A DNA stretch of 8,649 nt. Source: Paracoccaceae bacterium. GTDB taxonomy: Bacteria > Pseudomonadota > Alphaproteobacteria > Rhodobacterales > Rhodobacteraceae. The notes under the pieces are model-generated. The model searched no databases and was not told the DNA's origin. It saw nothing but the letters and a program-made list of their open reading frames with translations. The position numbers and the translations under genes were made by a program. This document shows, piece after piece, positions 1 to 6,078 of the stretch; position 1 is the first letter of the stretch, and every line of letters begins with the position of its first letter. The stretch is from contig SKOX01000185.1 in NCBI GenBank assembly GCA_007119835.1, forward strand, positions 1-8,649. The letters run 5' to 3'.

Positions 1-107
1 GGCGAGGCAGGCGGGTGAGCCGGCGCATCGTCGGCCCCGGCGATTGCATGCCCGCGCAGGTCGGCACCGATCCGCCGCACCGACGCGTGCACGGCCGGCC
101 GCTCCAT
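1..107 (-). CDS. 5' end of an unidentified gene, cut by the window edge
   Basis: An ATG at 107-105 on the minus strand opens a frame of 35 codons without a stop that leaves the window at position 1. It is preceded by a strong Shine-Dalgarno sequence, GGAGG, 6 nt upstream of the ATG. The visible peptide begins MERPAVHASVRRIGADLRGH and continues rich in Ala, Asp and Pro; I see no signal peptide, membrane segment or family motif. It is divergent from the RpiR regulator, so it could be part of the same regulon (for example a transporter or another catabolic gene), but nothing in the 35 residues shows this. The call rests on the ribosome binding site and open frame only. Confidence 0.45.
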   Translation of the reverse strand, partial: MERPAVHASVRRIGADLRGHAIAGADDAPAHPPAS

Positions 108-202
108 GATCGACCTCCGCGGCGGCGAGCGGAGCCGTAGCGACTGGCGGAGCCGGTCGGCGGCGCCACGTCCACGCCCGCCCCCGCGTGGGGCGCTGCA
201 TG

Positions 203-232
203 TTGACGTCCGCGCCGGCGCAGGTGCATCCT
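203..232 (+). promoter_or_regulatory. Possible promoter of the RpiR regulator gene
   Basis: TTGACG at 203-208 is one base from the consensus -35 box. With an 18-bp spacer the weak hexamer CATCCT (227-232) falls in the -10 position, and the inverted repeat at 233-246 begins immediately downstream. Transcription would start near 239, leaving a leader of about 20 nt before the GTG at 260. The -10 match is poor, so this is a proposal supported mainly by its position next to the putative operator. Confidence 0.35.
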
Positions 233-246
233 GCAACGAAAGTTGC
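233..246. promoter_or_regulatory. Putative operator, copy 1 (GCAAC-N4-GTTGC)
   Basis: The sequence GCAACGAAAGTTGC is a perfect inverted repeat with 5-bp arms and a 4-bp centre. The same arms recur in the iolD/iolG intergenic region (4830-4843), and I found no third copy in the window. It lies just upstream of the ribosome binding site of the regulator gene, where binding would block initiation. RpiR-family regulators commonly bind inverted repeats and often control their own gene. That this protein binds here is inference. Confidence 0.6.
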
Positions 247-259
247 GAGGTTTGAGGTC

Positions 260-1132
260 GTGGCAAGACCTGACGCGCCGACGGACTACGAAGAGCTCAT
301 CCGGGTCATCCACGAGCGCTACGAGTCGATGAGCAAAGGCTACAAGACCATCGCGCTCTATCTGACCCAGAATCCGAACGACGTCGCGGTGCGCTCGGTC
401 AACGCGATCGCGGAGCGCTGCGGCATGCACGCCTCGAGCTTCGTCCGCTTCGCTCAGGCGCTGGGCTATTCCGGCTTCAGGGATCTCCAGGAGCTGTTCC
501 AGAGGCGCCTCTCGACGGCGGCGCCCGGGTTCGAAGCCCGGATCAGGGCCCTGGAGGGGGAACTGGGCGCGCGGAAGGACCGCAGCGAATTCGAGTTCCT
601 CCGGGATCTGGTCATGCGCGACGTGGCCTCTCTCGAGGGGCTGCTGGCCGACATCGCCCCCGACGATCTGCGCCGGGCCGCCGACCTTCTGGAAAAGGCC
701 GACGTCATCTATCTGCTCGGTCAGCTTCGCTCGACGCCCGTGGTCGAGTTGCTGCGCTACGTCCTGACGATGCTCGGCAAGCGCTGCGTGCTGCTCGACG
801 CCGGCGGCGGACTGGCGACCCACATGGCGCGCGCGATGCGGAGCGGCGACCTGCTCCTGGCGGTGTCGTTCCGCTTCTACGCCACCGAGGTCGTCAACAT
901 CGTCGAAGAGGCCGCGAGCCGGGGCGCCGTCGTCATCGCCATATCCGACAGCACGCTGTCGCCGCTCGCCAAGAATGCCGAGCTGCTGTTCTCGGTTCCG
1001 GAGCACGAATACACCTTCTCGCGCTCGCTCGCGGCGCCGATGTGCCTGGCCCAGGCGCTGACCGTTGCCCTCGCCGCGCGCCTCCAGGGCGACGACAAGA
1101 ACCCGCGCATCCCGACCGTCACCAGCCGCTGA
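260..1132 (+). CDS. MurR/RpiR-family transcriptional regulator (IolR-like)
   Basis: Predicted DNA-binding regulator of the inositol genes. Counting from the GTG at 260 (290 aa), residues about 10-85 form the N-terminal RpiR helix-turn-helix domain. The likely recognition region is around residues 47-73 (VNAIAERCGMHASSFVRFAQ and following). Residues about 138-270 form a SIS (sugar isomerase) domain that would sense a sugar-phosphate or cyclitol-derived ligand. The frame stays open upstream to a GTG at 188 and an ATG at 200, but those starts would put the TTGACG box and the 14-bp inverted repeat inside the coding sequence. The GTG at 260 has GAGG 9 nt upstream and gives the usual family length of about 280-290 aa. 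The gene converges on the SDR gene. Family is clear; its role as the local inositol regulator is inferred from neighbours and the shared operator-like repeats. Whether it represses or activates cannot be told. Confidence 0.9.
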   Translation: MARPDAPTDYEELIRVIHERYESMSKGYKTIALYLTQNPNDVAVRSVNAIAERCGMHASSFVRFAQALGYSGFRDLQELFQRRLSTAAPGFEARIRALEGELGARKDRSEFEFLRDLVMRDVASLEGLLADIAPDDLRRAADLLEKADVIYLLGQLRSTPVVELLRYVLTMLGKRCVLLDAGGGLATHMARAMRSGDLLLAVSFRFYATEVVNIVEEAASRGAVVIAISDSTLSPLAKNAELLFSVPEHEYTFSRSLAAPMCLAQALTVALAARLQGDDKNPRIPTVTSR

Positions 1133-1170
1133 CGGCGGCGGCGGGTGACGGATCGGTTGACCGACCGGCT

Positions 1171-1185
1171 CCGGCCCCGGGCCGG
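1171..1185. terminator. GC-rich hairpin between convergent genes, possible terminator
   Basis: CCGGCC-CCG-GGCCGG is a 6-bp stem with a 3-nt loop in the 60-bp gap between the ends of the regulator (1132) and the SDR gene (1193). Its place between two converging genes fits a bidirectional terminator. There is no T-run on either strand, and short GC palindromes are frequent in DNA of this composition, so the support is weak. Confidence 0.25.
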
Positions 1186-1192
1186 CTCGCGT

Positions 1193-2008
1193 TCAGAGCG
1201 ACATGGGGCCCTCGGGTGCCGGCGCCTGGGCGGCGTAGGCGCCCCAGACGGACTGATCGAAGGCGACGACCGCGCCCGTCATCAGGCCCGCGTCGTCGGA
1301 CACCATGAAGTTCACCGCCCGCGCCACCTCGGCGGGATCGATGAGGCGCCCGAACGGGAGCTTGGCCGCCGCCTTGGCTTCCCAATCCGGGTCTCCGGTC
1401 TCGGCCGCCTGCAGCGCGCGCTCGTGGTCGGAGGACATCCATCCGATGTCGAGCTGGTTGACCCGGATGCGGTTGCCCATCACCGCGAAGGCGGTGTTGC
1501 GGGTCAGCGTCGCGAGCGCGCCCTTGGAGGCGCAGTAGGCGCTGATGAAGGGCTGCCCGGCATGTTCGGACATCGAGCCGATGTTGACGATCGCGCCGGC
1601 GACGCCCTGCCGGATCATCAGCCGGATGGCTTCCTGCATCAGGAAGAACGGCCCGCGCACGTTTATCGCGAACATGCGGTCGAAGAGCTCCGGCGAGGTG
1701 TCGAGGATGGTCCCCCGGTCGGTCAGGGCGCCGGCATTCACCAGCACGTCGACCCGACCGAACACCCGGGCGGCTTCGGCGACGACCTCCCTGCAATCCT
1801 CGACCTGGCCGAGATCGGCGCGGACGAAGTGCACGGCCGCGCCGGTGTCGCGGGCGATCGCGTCGGCCACCGCCCGACCATTCTCCGCGTTGCGCCCGAG
1901 CGTGACCAGCCCGCCGGCCCCGGCCTCGGCCAGCCGGCGCGCGATGGCGGCGCCGAGGCCCTGGGTCGAGCCCGTGACGACGCAGATCTTGCCGTCGATC
2001 CTGTTCAT
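1193..2008 (-). CDS. SDR-family NAD(P)-dependent oxidoreductase
   Basis: A 271-aa classical short-chain dehydrogenase, probably acting on a hydroxyl or keto group of a cyclitol or sugar intermediate in the cytoplasm. The Rossmann glycine motif TGSTQGLG is at residues 12-19, the NAG motif (as VNAG) at 90-93, and the structural Asn at 116. The catalytic set is Ser145, Tyr158 and Lys162 (YCASK). After the active site the usual N-x-x-x-PG segment reads NQLDIGWMSSDHE (184-196), so the Pro-Gly turn is altered. It is the last gene of the minus-strand iolD-iolE-SDR operon: its ATG lies 4 nt after the iolE stop and its GGAGG ribosome binding site sits within the end of iolE, implying coupled translation. 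Fold and cofactor use are secure; the substrate is unknown. Oxidation or epimerisation of another inositol isomer is a guess from context. Confidence 0.92.
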   Translation of the reverse strand: MNRIDGKICVVTGSTQGLGAAIARRLAEAGAGGLVTLGRNAENGRAVADAIARDTGAAVHFVRADLGQVEDCREVVAEAARVFGRVDVLVNAGALTDRGTILDTSPELFDRMFAINVRGPFFLMQEAIRLMIRQGVAGAIVNIGSMSEHAGQPFISAYCASKGALATLTRNTAFAVMGNRIRVNQLDIGWMSSDHERALQAAETGDPDWEAKAAAKLPFGRLIDPAEVARAVNFMVSDDAGLMTGAVVAFDQSVWGAYAAQAPAPEGPMSL

Positions 2009-2012
2009 CCCT

Positions 2013-2912
2013 TCATCCCTCCACCTGGTATCCCGCGGCCTCGAGGACGCGCAGAAGCTCCCTGTGCCCGATCTTCGCCATCTCGAGCGGCGGGCTGACC
2101 TTCGGGTCCTGCTCTGCCTCGACGACGAACCAGCCCTCGTAGCCGTGCCCGGCGAGGCGTCTTGCGATGGCCTCGAAGTCGAGGTCGCCGTCGCCGGGGA
2201 CGGTGAAGGCGCCCTTCACGACCGCGTCGAGGAAGCTCTCGCGGGTCCGGTCGAGCCCGTCGATCACGCGGCGGCGCACGTCCTTGGCGTGGACATGCGC
2301 GATGCGGCCGTGGTGCCTGTCGATGACCCGCAGAACGTCGCCCCCGGCGAAGGCCATGTGGCCCGCGTCGTAGAGCAGCGGGATGCCGGCGCCCGAGTGT
2401 GTCATGAACAGGTCGAGCTCTTCCTCGGTCTCGACCGCCGCGGCCATGTGGTGATGGTAGACGAGCGGCATGCCCTGGTCGGCGCACCATTCGCCGAAGG
2501 CGGTCATCCTGCGGCCGTAGGCCTTCATCTCCTCCTCGGACAGCCTCGGCTTCGCAGCCAGCGGCTTCGACCGGTCGCCCTGGATCGAGCGGGCGGTCTC
2601 GCCGTAGACGATGCAGGGCGCGCCGGCGGCCTTGAAGAACGCCAGCTGCCCGGCGATCCGGTCCTTTTCGGCCTCGATGTCGCCGTCGAGAAGCAGGCCC
2701 GAGAACCAGCCGCCGCACACCGAGATGCCGTAGCGCCCGAGGATCGGGCCGAGCCGCGCCGCATCCATCGGGAAGCGGCGGCCGGTCTCCATGCCGGTGA
2801 AGCCGGCGTCGCTCGCCTGGCGCAGGCATTCCTCGAGGCTGACGTCGTCGCTCAGCTGCTCGAGGTCGTCGTTCCACCAGGCGATCGGGGCGATGCCGAG
2901 CTTGGCTTTCAT
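2013..2912 (-). CDS. iolE: Myo-inosose-2 dehydratase (IolE)
   Basis: Dehydrates 2-keto-myo-inositol (inosose) to 3D-trihydroxycyclohexane-1,2-dione, the second step of inositol catabolism. The 299-aa protein is a full-length TIM barrel of the xylose-isomerase-like (AP endonuclease 2) superfamily and closely follows IolE. Recognisable stretches are GIAPIAWWNDDL (6-17), GGWFSG (67-72), YGETA (103-107), YHHHMAAAVETE (152-163), YDAGHMAFAGGD (181-192), HVHAKD (206-211) and VVEAEQDP (263-270). These supply the Glu, Asp and His residues expected to hold the catalytic metal. The frame is open further upstream (to 3020), but the ATG at 2912 is chosen because it matches the family N-terminus (MKAKLGIAPIAWWNDD) and lies one base after the iolD stop (TGA-G-ATG), typical of translational coupling. 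It is the middle gene of the minus-strand operon. Confidence 0.93.
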   Translation of the reverse strand: MKAKLGIAPIAWWNDDLEQLSDDVSLEECLRQASDAGFTGMETGRRFPMDAARLGPILGRYGISVCGGWFSGLLLDGDIEAEKDRIAGQLAFFKAAGAPCIVYGETARSIQGDRSKPLAAKPRLSEEEMKAYGRRMTAFGEWCADQGMPLVYHHHMAAAVETEEELDLFMTHSGAGIPLLYDAGHMAFAGGDVLRVIDRHHGRIAHVHAKDVRRRVIDGLDRTRESFLDAVVKGAFTVPGDGDLDFEAIARRLAGHGYEGWFVVEAEQDPKVSPPLEMAKIGHRELLRVLEAAGYQVEG

Positions 2913-2913
2913 C

Positions 2914-4761
2914 TCACACGCCCACGCGCTGCTTCGCCCGGATCTCGGTCTGCTTTTCGTGCGCCTCGCGCACGCTGGCGCGCTCCGAGACCTGGGGCAC
3001 GCCCACATCCCAGTCGGCATCGCCCGGCACCCAGGCGAAGGCGTCGGTCTCGATGCTGATGACCGTCGTGCGGTCGGTGCCCTGCGCCCATGCCATCGCG
3101 TCCTCGAGGTCGGCGACGCTCTCGCACCGCCGGGCGAGCGCGCCCATGGCTTCGGCGTGCCTGACGAAGTCGACCGGGAACGGCTCGACCACCTTGCAGT
3201 CGCGCAGGAGGTTGTTGAAGCCCGGCGTGCCCTTGGCGTTCTGCAGGCGGTTGATGACGCCGTAGCCGCCGTTGTCGCAGACGATCAGGATGAACTTGTG
3301 GCCGGCGAGCACCGACGAATAGATGTCGGAATTCATCATCAGATAGGTGCCGTCGCCGACCATGACGATCGGCGTCGTGCCGGGACGGGCCATGGCGTAG
3401 CCCCATCCCGCCGCGATCTCGTAGCCCATGCACGAGAAGCCGAACTCGCAGTCGAAGGTGCCCGGCGACTTCACCCGCCAGCCCTTGACCAGCTCGCCGG
3501 GCAGGCCGCCCGCGGCGGTGATGATCGGATCGTCCGGCTTCGCGCCGCGCTGCACGGCGGCGACGACCTGGGCGTAGGTCGGGACCGGGGCGTTGGTCGG
3601 CTTCTGGTGGTCGTCGACGATCCGGTCCCACTCGGCCATCAGCGTGCGCGCCCTCGCCGTCCAGTCTCCGTCCGCCTTCCAGTCGCTCAAGGCTGCGTCG
3701 AGCTCGGCGACGGTCTCGCGGGCGTCGCCCACCACCGGCAGCGAGCGGTGCTTGCCCGCGTCCCAGCGCGCGGCGTTGATGCCGATGATCCGGGCGTCGT
3801 GGTCGAAGACCGTCCAGGAGCCGGTGGTGAAGTCCATCAGCCGCGTGCCGATCGCCAGCACCACGTCGGCTTCGGCGGCGAGCGCATTGGCCGATGTCGA
3901 GCCGATGATGCCGATCGGCCCCGCATGCGCCGGATGGTCGTGGGCGACGGCACCCTTGCCGGCGATGGTCTCGACGATCGGGATGCCGCGGTCGAGCGCG
4001 AACTGCGCCACCGTCTGCTCGGCCAGCGAATAGCGCACGCCGCCCCCGGAGACGATCAGCGGCCTCTTGGCCGACTTCAGGAGCGCCACCGCCTCCGCCA
4101 GCCGCGCGCGGTCGGGGCGCGGGCGCGGGATCGTCCAGACCGTCGGTTCGAAGAATGCGTCGGGATAGTCGAAGGCGACTTCCTGGGCGTCCTGGCAGAG
4201 CGCGAGGAAGGCCGGGCCGCAATCCGCCGGGTCGAGCATCGTCGCCACCGCCTGCGGCAGCGAGCCGATGATCTGCTCGGGCAGCGCGATGCGGTCCCAG
4301 TAGCGCGACACCGCCCTGAAGGCGTCGTTGACGGTGATGGTCGGGTTGCCGAAATGCTCGACCTGCTGCATCACCGGGTCGGGCCGGCGGTTGGCGAAGG
4401 CGTCCCCGGCCAGCAGCAGGACGGGCAGCCGGTTGGCATGGGCAAGACCCGCGGCGGTCAGCATGTTGGTGGCGCCCGGCCCGATCGAGGAGGTGGCGAC
4501 CATGAGCTGGCGCCGGCGCATGGCCTTGGCATAGCCGATCGCCGCGAGCGCCATCGACTGCTCGTTCTGGCCGCGCCAGGTGGGCAGGGTGTCCTGAACC
4601 GCCTCGAGGGCTTCCGAGAGACAGGTGACGTTGCCGTGGCCGAAGATCGCGAAGACCCCGGCAAACAGCGGCACGCGCTCGCCGTCGATCTCGGTGAACT
4701 GGTTGCACAGGTAGCGCACCAGGGCCTGCGCCATGGTCAGTCGGACGGTCGGCCGGTTCAT
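2914..4761 (-). CDS. iolD: 3D-(3,5/4)-trihydroxycyclohexane-1,2-dione hydrolase (IolD)
   Basis: Thiamine-diphosphate enzyme that hydrolyses the cyclic dione made by IolE and opens the ring to 5-deoxy-glucuronate. At 615 aa it is near the usual family length (about 610-640). The N-terminal TPP-binding domain carries GHGN (41-44) and NEQSM (66-70), with Glu67 the likely cofactor-activating glutamate. The central domain spans roughly 215-365. The C-terminal domain has the TPP/Mg motif GDG (469-471), ending with Asn497 in DNGGYG. The ATG at 4761 is preceded by GGAGG with a 7-nt gap and gives the typical start MNRPTVRLTMAQALVRYL. The frame extends upstream to 4836, but that would run into the divergent promoter region. 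It is the first gene of the minus-strand operon, divergent from iolG, and its transcription probably responds to the inverted repeat at 4830-4843. Confidence 0.95.
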   Translation of the reverse strand: MNRPTVRLTMAQALVRYLCNQFTEIDGERVPLFAGVFAIFGHGNVTCLSEALEAVQDTLPTWRGQNEQSMALAAIGYAKAMRRRQLMVATSSIGPGATNMLTAAGLAHANRLPVLLLAGDAFANRRPDPVMQQVEHFGNPTITVNDAFRAVSRYWDRIALPEQIIGSLPQAVATMLDPADCGPAFLALCQDAQEVAFDYPDAFFEPTVWTIPRPRPDRARLAEAVALLKSAKRPLIVSGGGVRYSLAEQTVAQFALDRGIPIVETIAGKGAVAHDHPAHAGPIGIIGSTSANALAAEADVVLAIGTRLMDFTTGSWTVFDHDARIIGINAARWDAGKHRSLPVVGDARETVAELDAALSDWKADGDWTARARTLMAEWDRIVDDHQKPTNAPVPTYAQVVAAVQRGAKPDDPIITAAGGLPGELVKGWRVKSPGTFDCEFGFSCMGYEIAAGWGYAMARPGTTPIVMVGDGTYLMMNSDIYSSVLAGHKFILIVCDNGGYGVINRLQNAKGTPGFNNLLRDCKVVEPFPVDFVRHAEAMGALARRCESVADLEDAMAWAQGTDRTTVISIETDAFAWVPGDADWDVGVPQVSERASVREAHEKQTEIRAKQRVGV

Positions 4762-4778
4762 CCTGCTTCCTCCCCAAG

Positions 4779-4791
4779 ATGCATGCTGCAT
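4779..4791. repeat. 13-bp inverted repeat in the iolD leader
   Basis: ATGCA-TGC-TGCAT is a perfect 5-bp inverted repeat 17 bp upstream of the iolD start codon. Its core TGCATGCTGCA (4780-4790) differs at one base from TGCATCCTGCA at 225-235 in front of the regulator gene. It could be a second protein-binding site or the foot of an mRNA leader structure; function unknown. Confidence 0.35.
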
Positions 4792-4810
4792 TCTGTTTAA
4801 GGAACGTGTA

Positions 4811-4816
4811 TTGACA
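4811..4816 (+). promoter_or_regulatory. Consensus -35 box for the iolG operon
   Basis: TTGACA at 4811-4816 is a perfect -35 hexamer facing iolG, 53 nt before its ATG. No good -10 hexamer follows at 16-18 bp; the best positions (about 4833-4841) fall inside the inverted repeat at 4830-4843. A regulator bound there would occlude the promoter. On the opposite strand, toward iolD, only weak hexamers are visible and I do not place a promoter. Confidence 0.45.
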
Positions 4817-4829
4817 GCGCAAGTCATGT

Positions 4830-4843
4830 GCAACAAACGTTGC
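4830..4843. promoter_or_regulatory. Putative operator, copy 2 (GCAAC-N4-GTTGC)
   Basis: GCAACAAACGTTGC has the same 5-bp arms and 4-bp centre as the repeat at 233-246; both are also preceded by T, giving the consensus TGCAAC-R-AA-M-GTTGC. It lies in the 107-bp space between the divergent iolD and iolG starts and covers the expected -10 position of the iolG promoter. One site could therefore govern both operons. Binding by the RpiR-family protein encoded at 260-1132 is inference. Confidence 0.62.
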
Positions 4844-4868
4844 CTTGTCCGACGGGGGAGGAGCTGCC

Positions 4869-5876
4869 ATGTTACGAATTGCCGTGCTCGGCTGCGGCCG
4901 GATCGGCGGCATGCATGCCGCGAACATCGCCGCGCATCCGCGCGCAGCGCTGGCTGCGGTCTACGACGTGCACCGCCCGTCCGCCGACGACACCGCGGCC
5001 CGGCACGGCGTCTCCGTAGCCGAGACCGCCGAGGCTGTCTTCGCGTCGCCCGAAGTCGATGCGGTCCTCATCGCCACCGCCACGCCGACCCACGCCGACT
5101 ACATCGAGCAGTCCGTCGCGGCGGGCAAGCCGGTTCTGTGCGAGAAGCCGATCGACCTCAGCCTCGCGCGGGTCAACGCCTGCGCCGAAGCGATCCGCGG
5201 CAGGGATCCGGTCATTCAGCTCGGCTTCAACCGCCGCTTCGACCCCGGCCATCGTGCCGCGCGCGACGCGATGCGCGCAGGCGAGATCGGCGACCTGCAC
5301 CAGGTCGTCATCACCTCGCGCGATCCCGGCATGCCGTCGCGCGCCTATTACGAGGCCGCGGGCGGCCTGTTCCGCGACATGACGATCCACGATTTCGACC
5401 TCGCCCGCTTCATGCTGGACGAGGAGCCCGAGGAGGTCTTCGCGATCGGCGGGCGCCTGATCGACCCGGCGCTGATGGCCGAGCTCGACGACTTCGACAC
5501 CGCCATGGTCATCCTGCGCACCGCGAGCGGCAGGCAGTGCCACATCAACAACTCCCGCACGGCCAGCTACGGCTACGACCAGCGCGTGGAGCTGCTCGGC
5601 ACCACCGGCATGCTCATCAGCGGCAACCGCAAGCCGCACGAGGTCAGCCACTTTTCCGCCCGCCACACCGAGAAGGCGGCCCCCTATCTCAATTTCTTCG
5701 TCGAGCGCTACCACGAGGCGTTCAACGCCGAGATCGGCGCCTTCGTCGATGCGGTCGAGAAGGGCATCCCGCCGGAAGTCGGCTTCGAGGACGGGCGCAG
5801 GGCGCTGATCCTGGCGGAGGCGGCGATGAAGTCGGCCGCCGAGGGCCGGTTCGTGAGGGTCAGCGAGATCGGGTGA
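4869..5876 (+). CDS. iolG: Inositol 2-dehydrogenase (IolG), Gfo/Idh/MocA family
   Basis: NAD-dependent oxidation of myo-inositol to 2-keto-myo-inositol (inosose), the first committed step of the pathway. The 335-aa protein has the usual length. An N-terminal Rossmann fold carries GCGRIG (8-13), and the EKP motif (92-94) supplies the catalytic Lys93. A C-terminal alpha/beta domain contains FRDMTIHDFDLARF (168-181), which provides Asp170 and His174, in the same arrangement as the Lys, Asp and His catalytic set of characterised IolG. The ATG at 4869 is chosen over an in-frame ATG at 4845 because it has GGAGG at an ideal distance and begins with the family start MLRIAVLGCGRIG. It is the first gene of the plus-strand operon, divergent from iolD. 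Other inositol isomers could be the true substrate, as Gfo/Idh/MocA specificity is hard to read from sequence. Confidence 0.92.
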   Translation: MLRIAVLGCGRIGGMHAANIAAHPRAALAAVYDVHRPSADDTAARHGVSVAETAEAVFASPEVDAVLIATATPTHADYIEQSVAAGKPVLCEKPIDLSLARVNACAEAIRGRDPVIQLGFNRRFDPGHRAARDAMRAGEIGDLHQVVITSRDPGMPSRAYYEAAGGLFRDMTIHDFDLARFMLDEEPEEVFAIGGRLIDPALMAELDDFDTAMVILRTASGRQCHINNSRTASYGYDQRVELLGTTGMLISGNRKPHEVSHFSARHTEKAAPYLNFFVERYHEAFNAEIGAFVDAVEKGIPPEVGFEDGRRALILAEAAMKSAAEGRFVRVSEIG

Positions 5877-5880
5877 CGCC

Positions 5881-6069
5881 ATGTACCGCAACGACGGACT
5901 GTCCATCGGCGGCTGGCGCGGCGCGTCGGACGCCGGGTCCTTCTACGAGCCGACGGTGCTCGCGGACGTCACCTTCGGCGGCACCTGGTTCTCCGGCATG
6001 GGGCGCGCGAGCGGCGCCGAGGGCATCGCCGACGACCTCGACACCAAGCGCGCCCAGGTCGTCTTCTGA
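5881..6069 (+). CDS. 62-aa ORF made of two aldehyde dehydrogenase C-terminal pieces; remnant or microprotein
   Basis: A short intact frame, ATG to TGA, 4 nt after iolG and 9 nt before the aldolase gene; its stop lies just before the aldolase ribosome binding site. Residues about 9-31 (ending GSFYEPTVLADVT, 19-31) resemble the EPTVL-x-DV segment of aldehyde dehydrogenases. Residues 32-62 (FGGTWFSGMGR, then a GI and a TK) resemble the extreme C-terminal FGG-x-K-x-SG-x-GR segment. In a full-length enzyme these are separated by about 65-85 residues including the EEIFGP motif, so the ORF looks like an in-frame internal deletion that has also lost the N-terminal two thirds with the catalytic Cys and Glu. 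It cannot be an active dehydrogenase. Third codon positions are nearly all G or C, as in its neighbours, with no frameshift or internal stop. No clear Shine-Dalgarno is visible, so translation may depend on coupling to iolG. It may be decaying, or kept as a small protein. Confidence 0.6.
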   Translation: MYRNDGLSIGGWRGASDAGSFYEPTVLADVTFGGTWFSGMGRASGAEGIADDLDTKRAQVVF

Positions 6070-6078
6070 GGAGCCGCC

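Noticed and set aside
129..155. Nine-base direct repeat GCGGAGCCG at 129-137 and 147-155
   Set aside because: Short GC-rich repeats of this type are expected in DNA of this composition, and no copy occurs at the other promoter.
172..191. Inverted repeat CCACGC-N8-GCGTGG upstream of the regulator
   Set aside because: It has a 6-bp GC-rich arm with no counterpart at the other control region and no T-run; likely a composition effect.
1545..3059. Plus-strand open frame of 504 codons across the SDR and iolE genes
   Set aside because: It spans two well supported genes on the other strand and their junction, and has low-complexity content; it is a shadow frame of high GC.
2791..4800. Very long plus-strand open frame (669 codons) opposite iolD
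   Set aside because: It is antisense to a clear IolD with catalytic motifs. Its translation is rich in Arg, His, Asp and Gly without domain motifs, as expected from the reverse strand of a GC-rich gene.
2909..4927. 672-codon minus-strand frame overlapping iolD in another frame
   Set aside because: It is Arg/Gly/Asp-rich without motifs, while the iolD frame carries all expected TPP-enzyme motifs.
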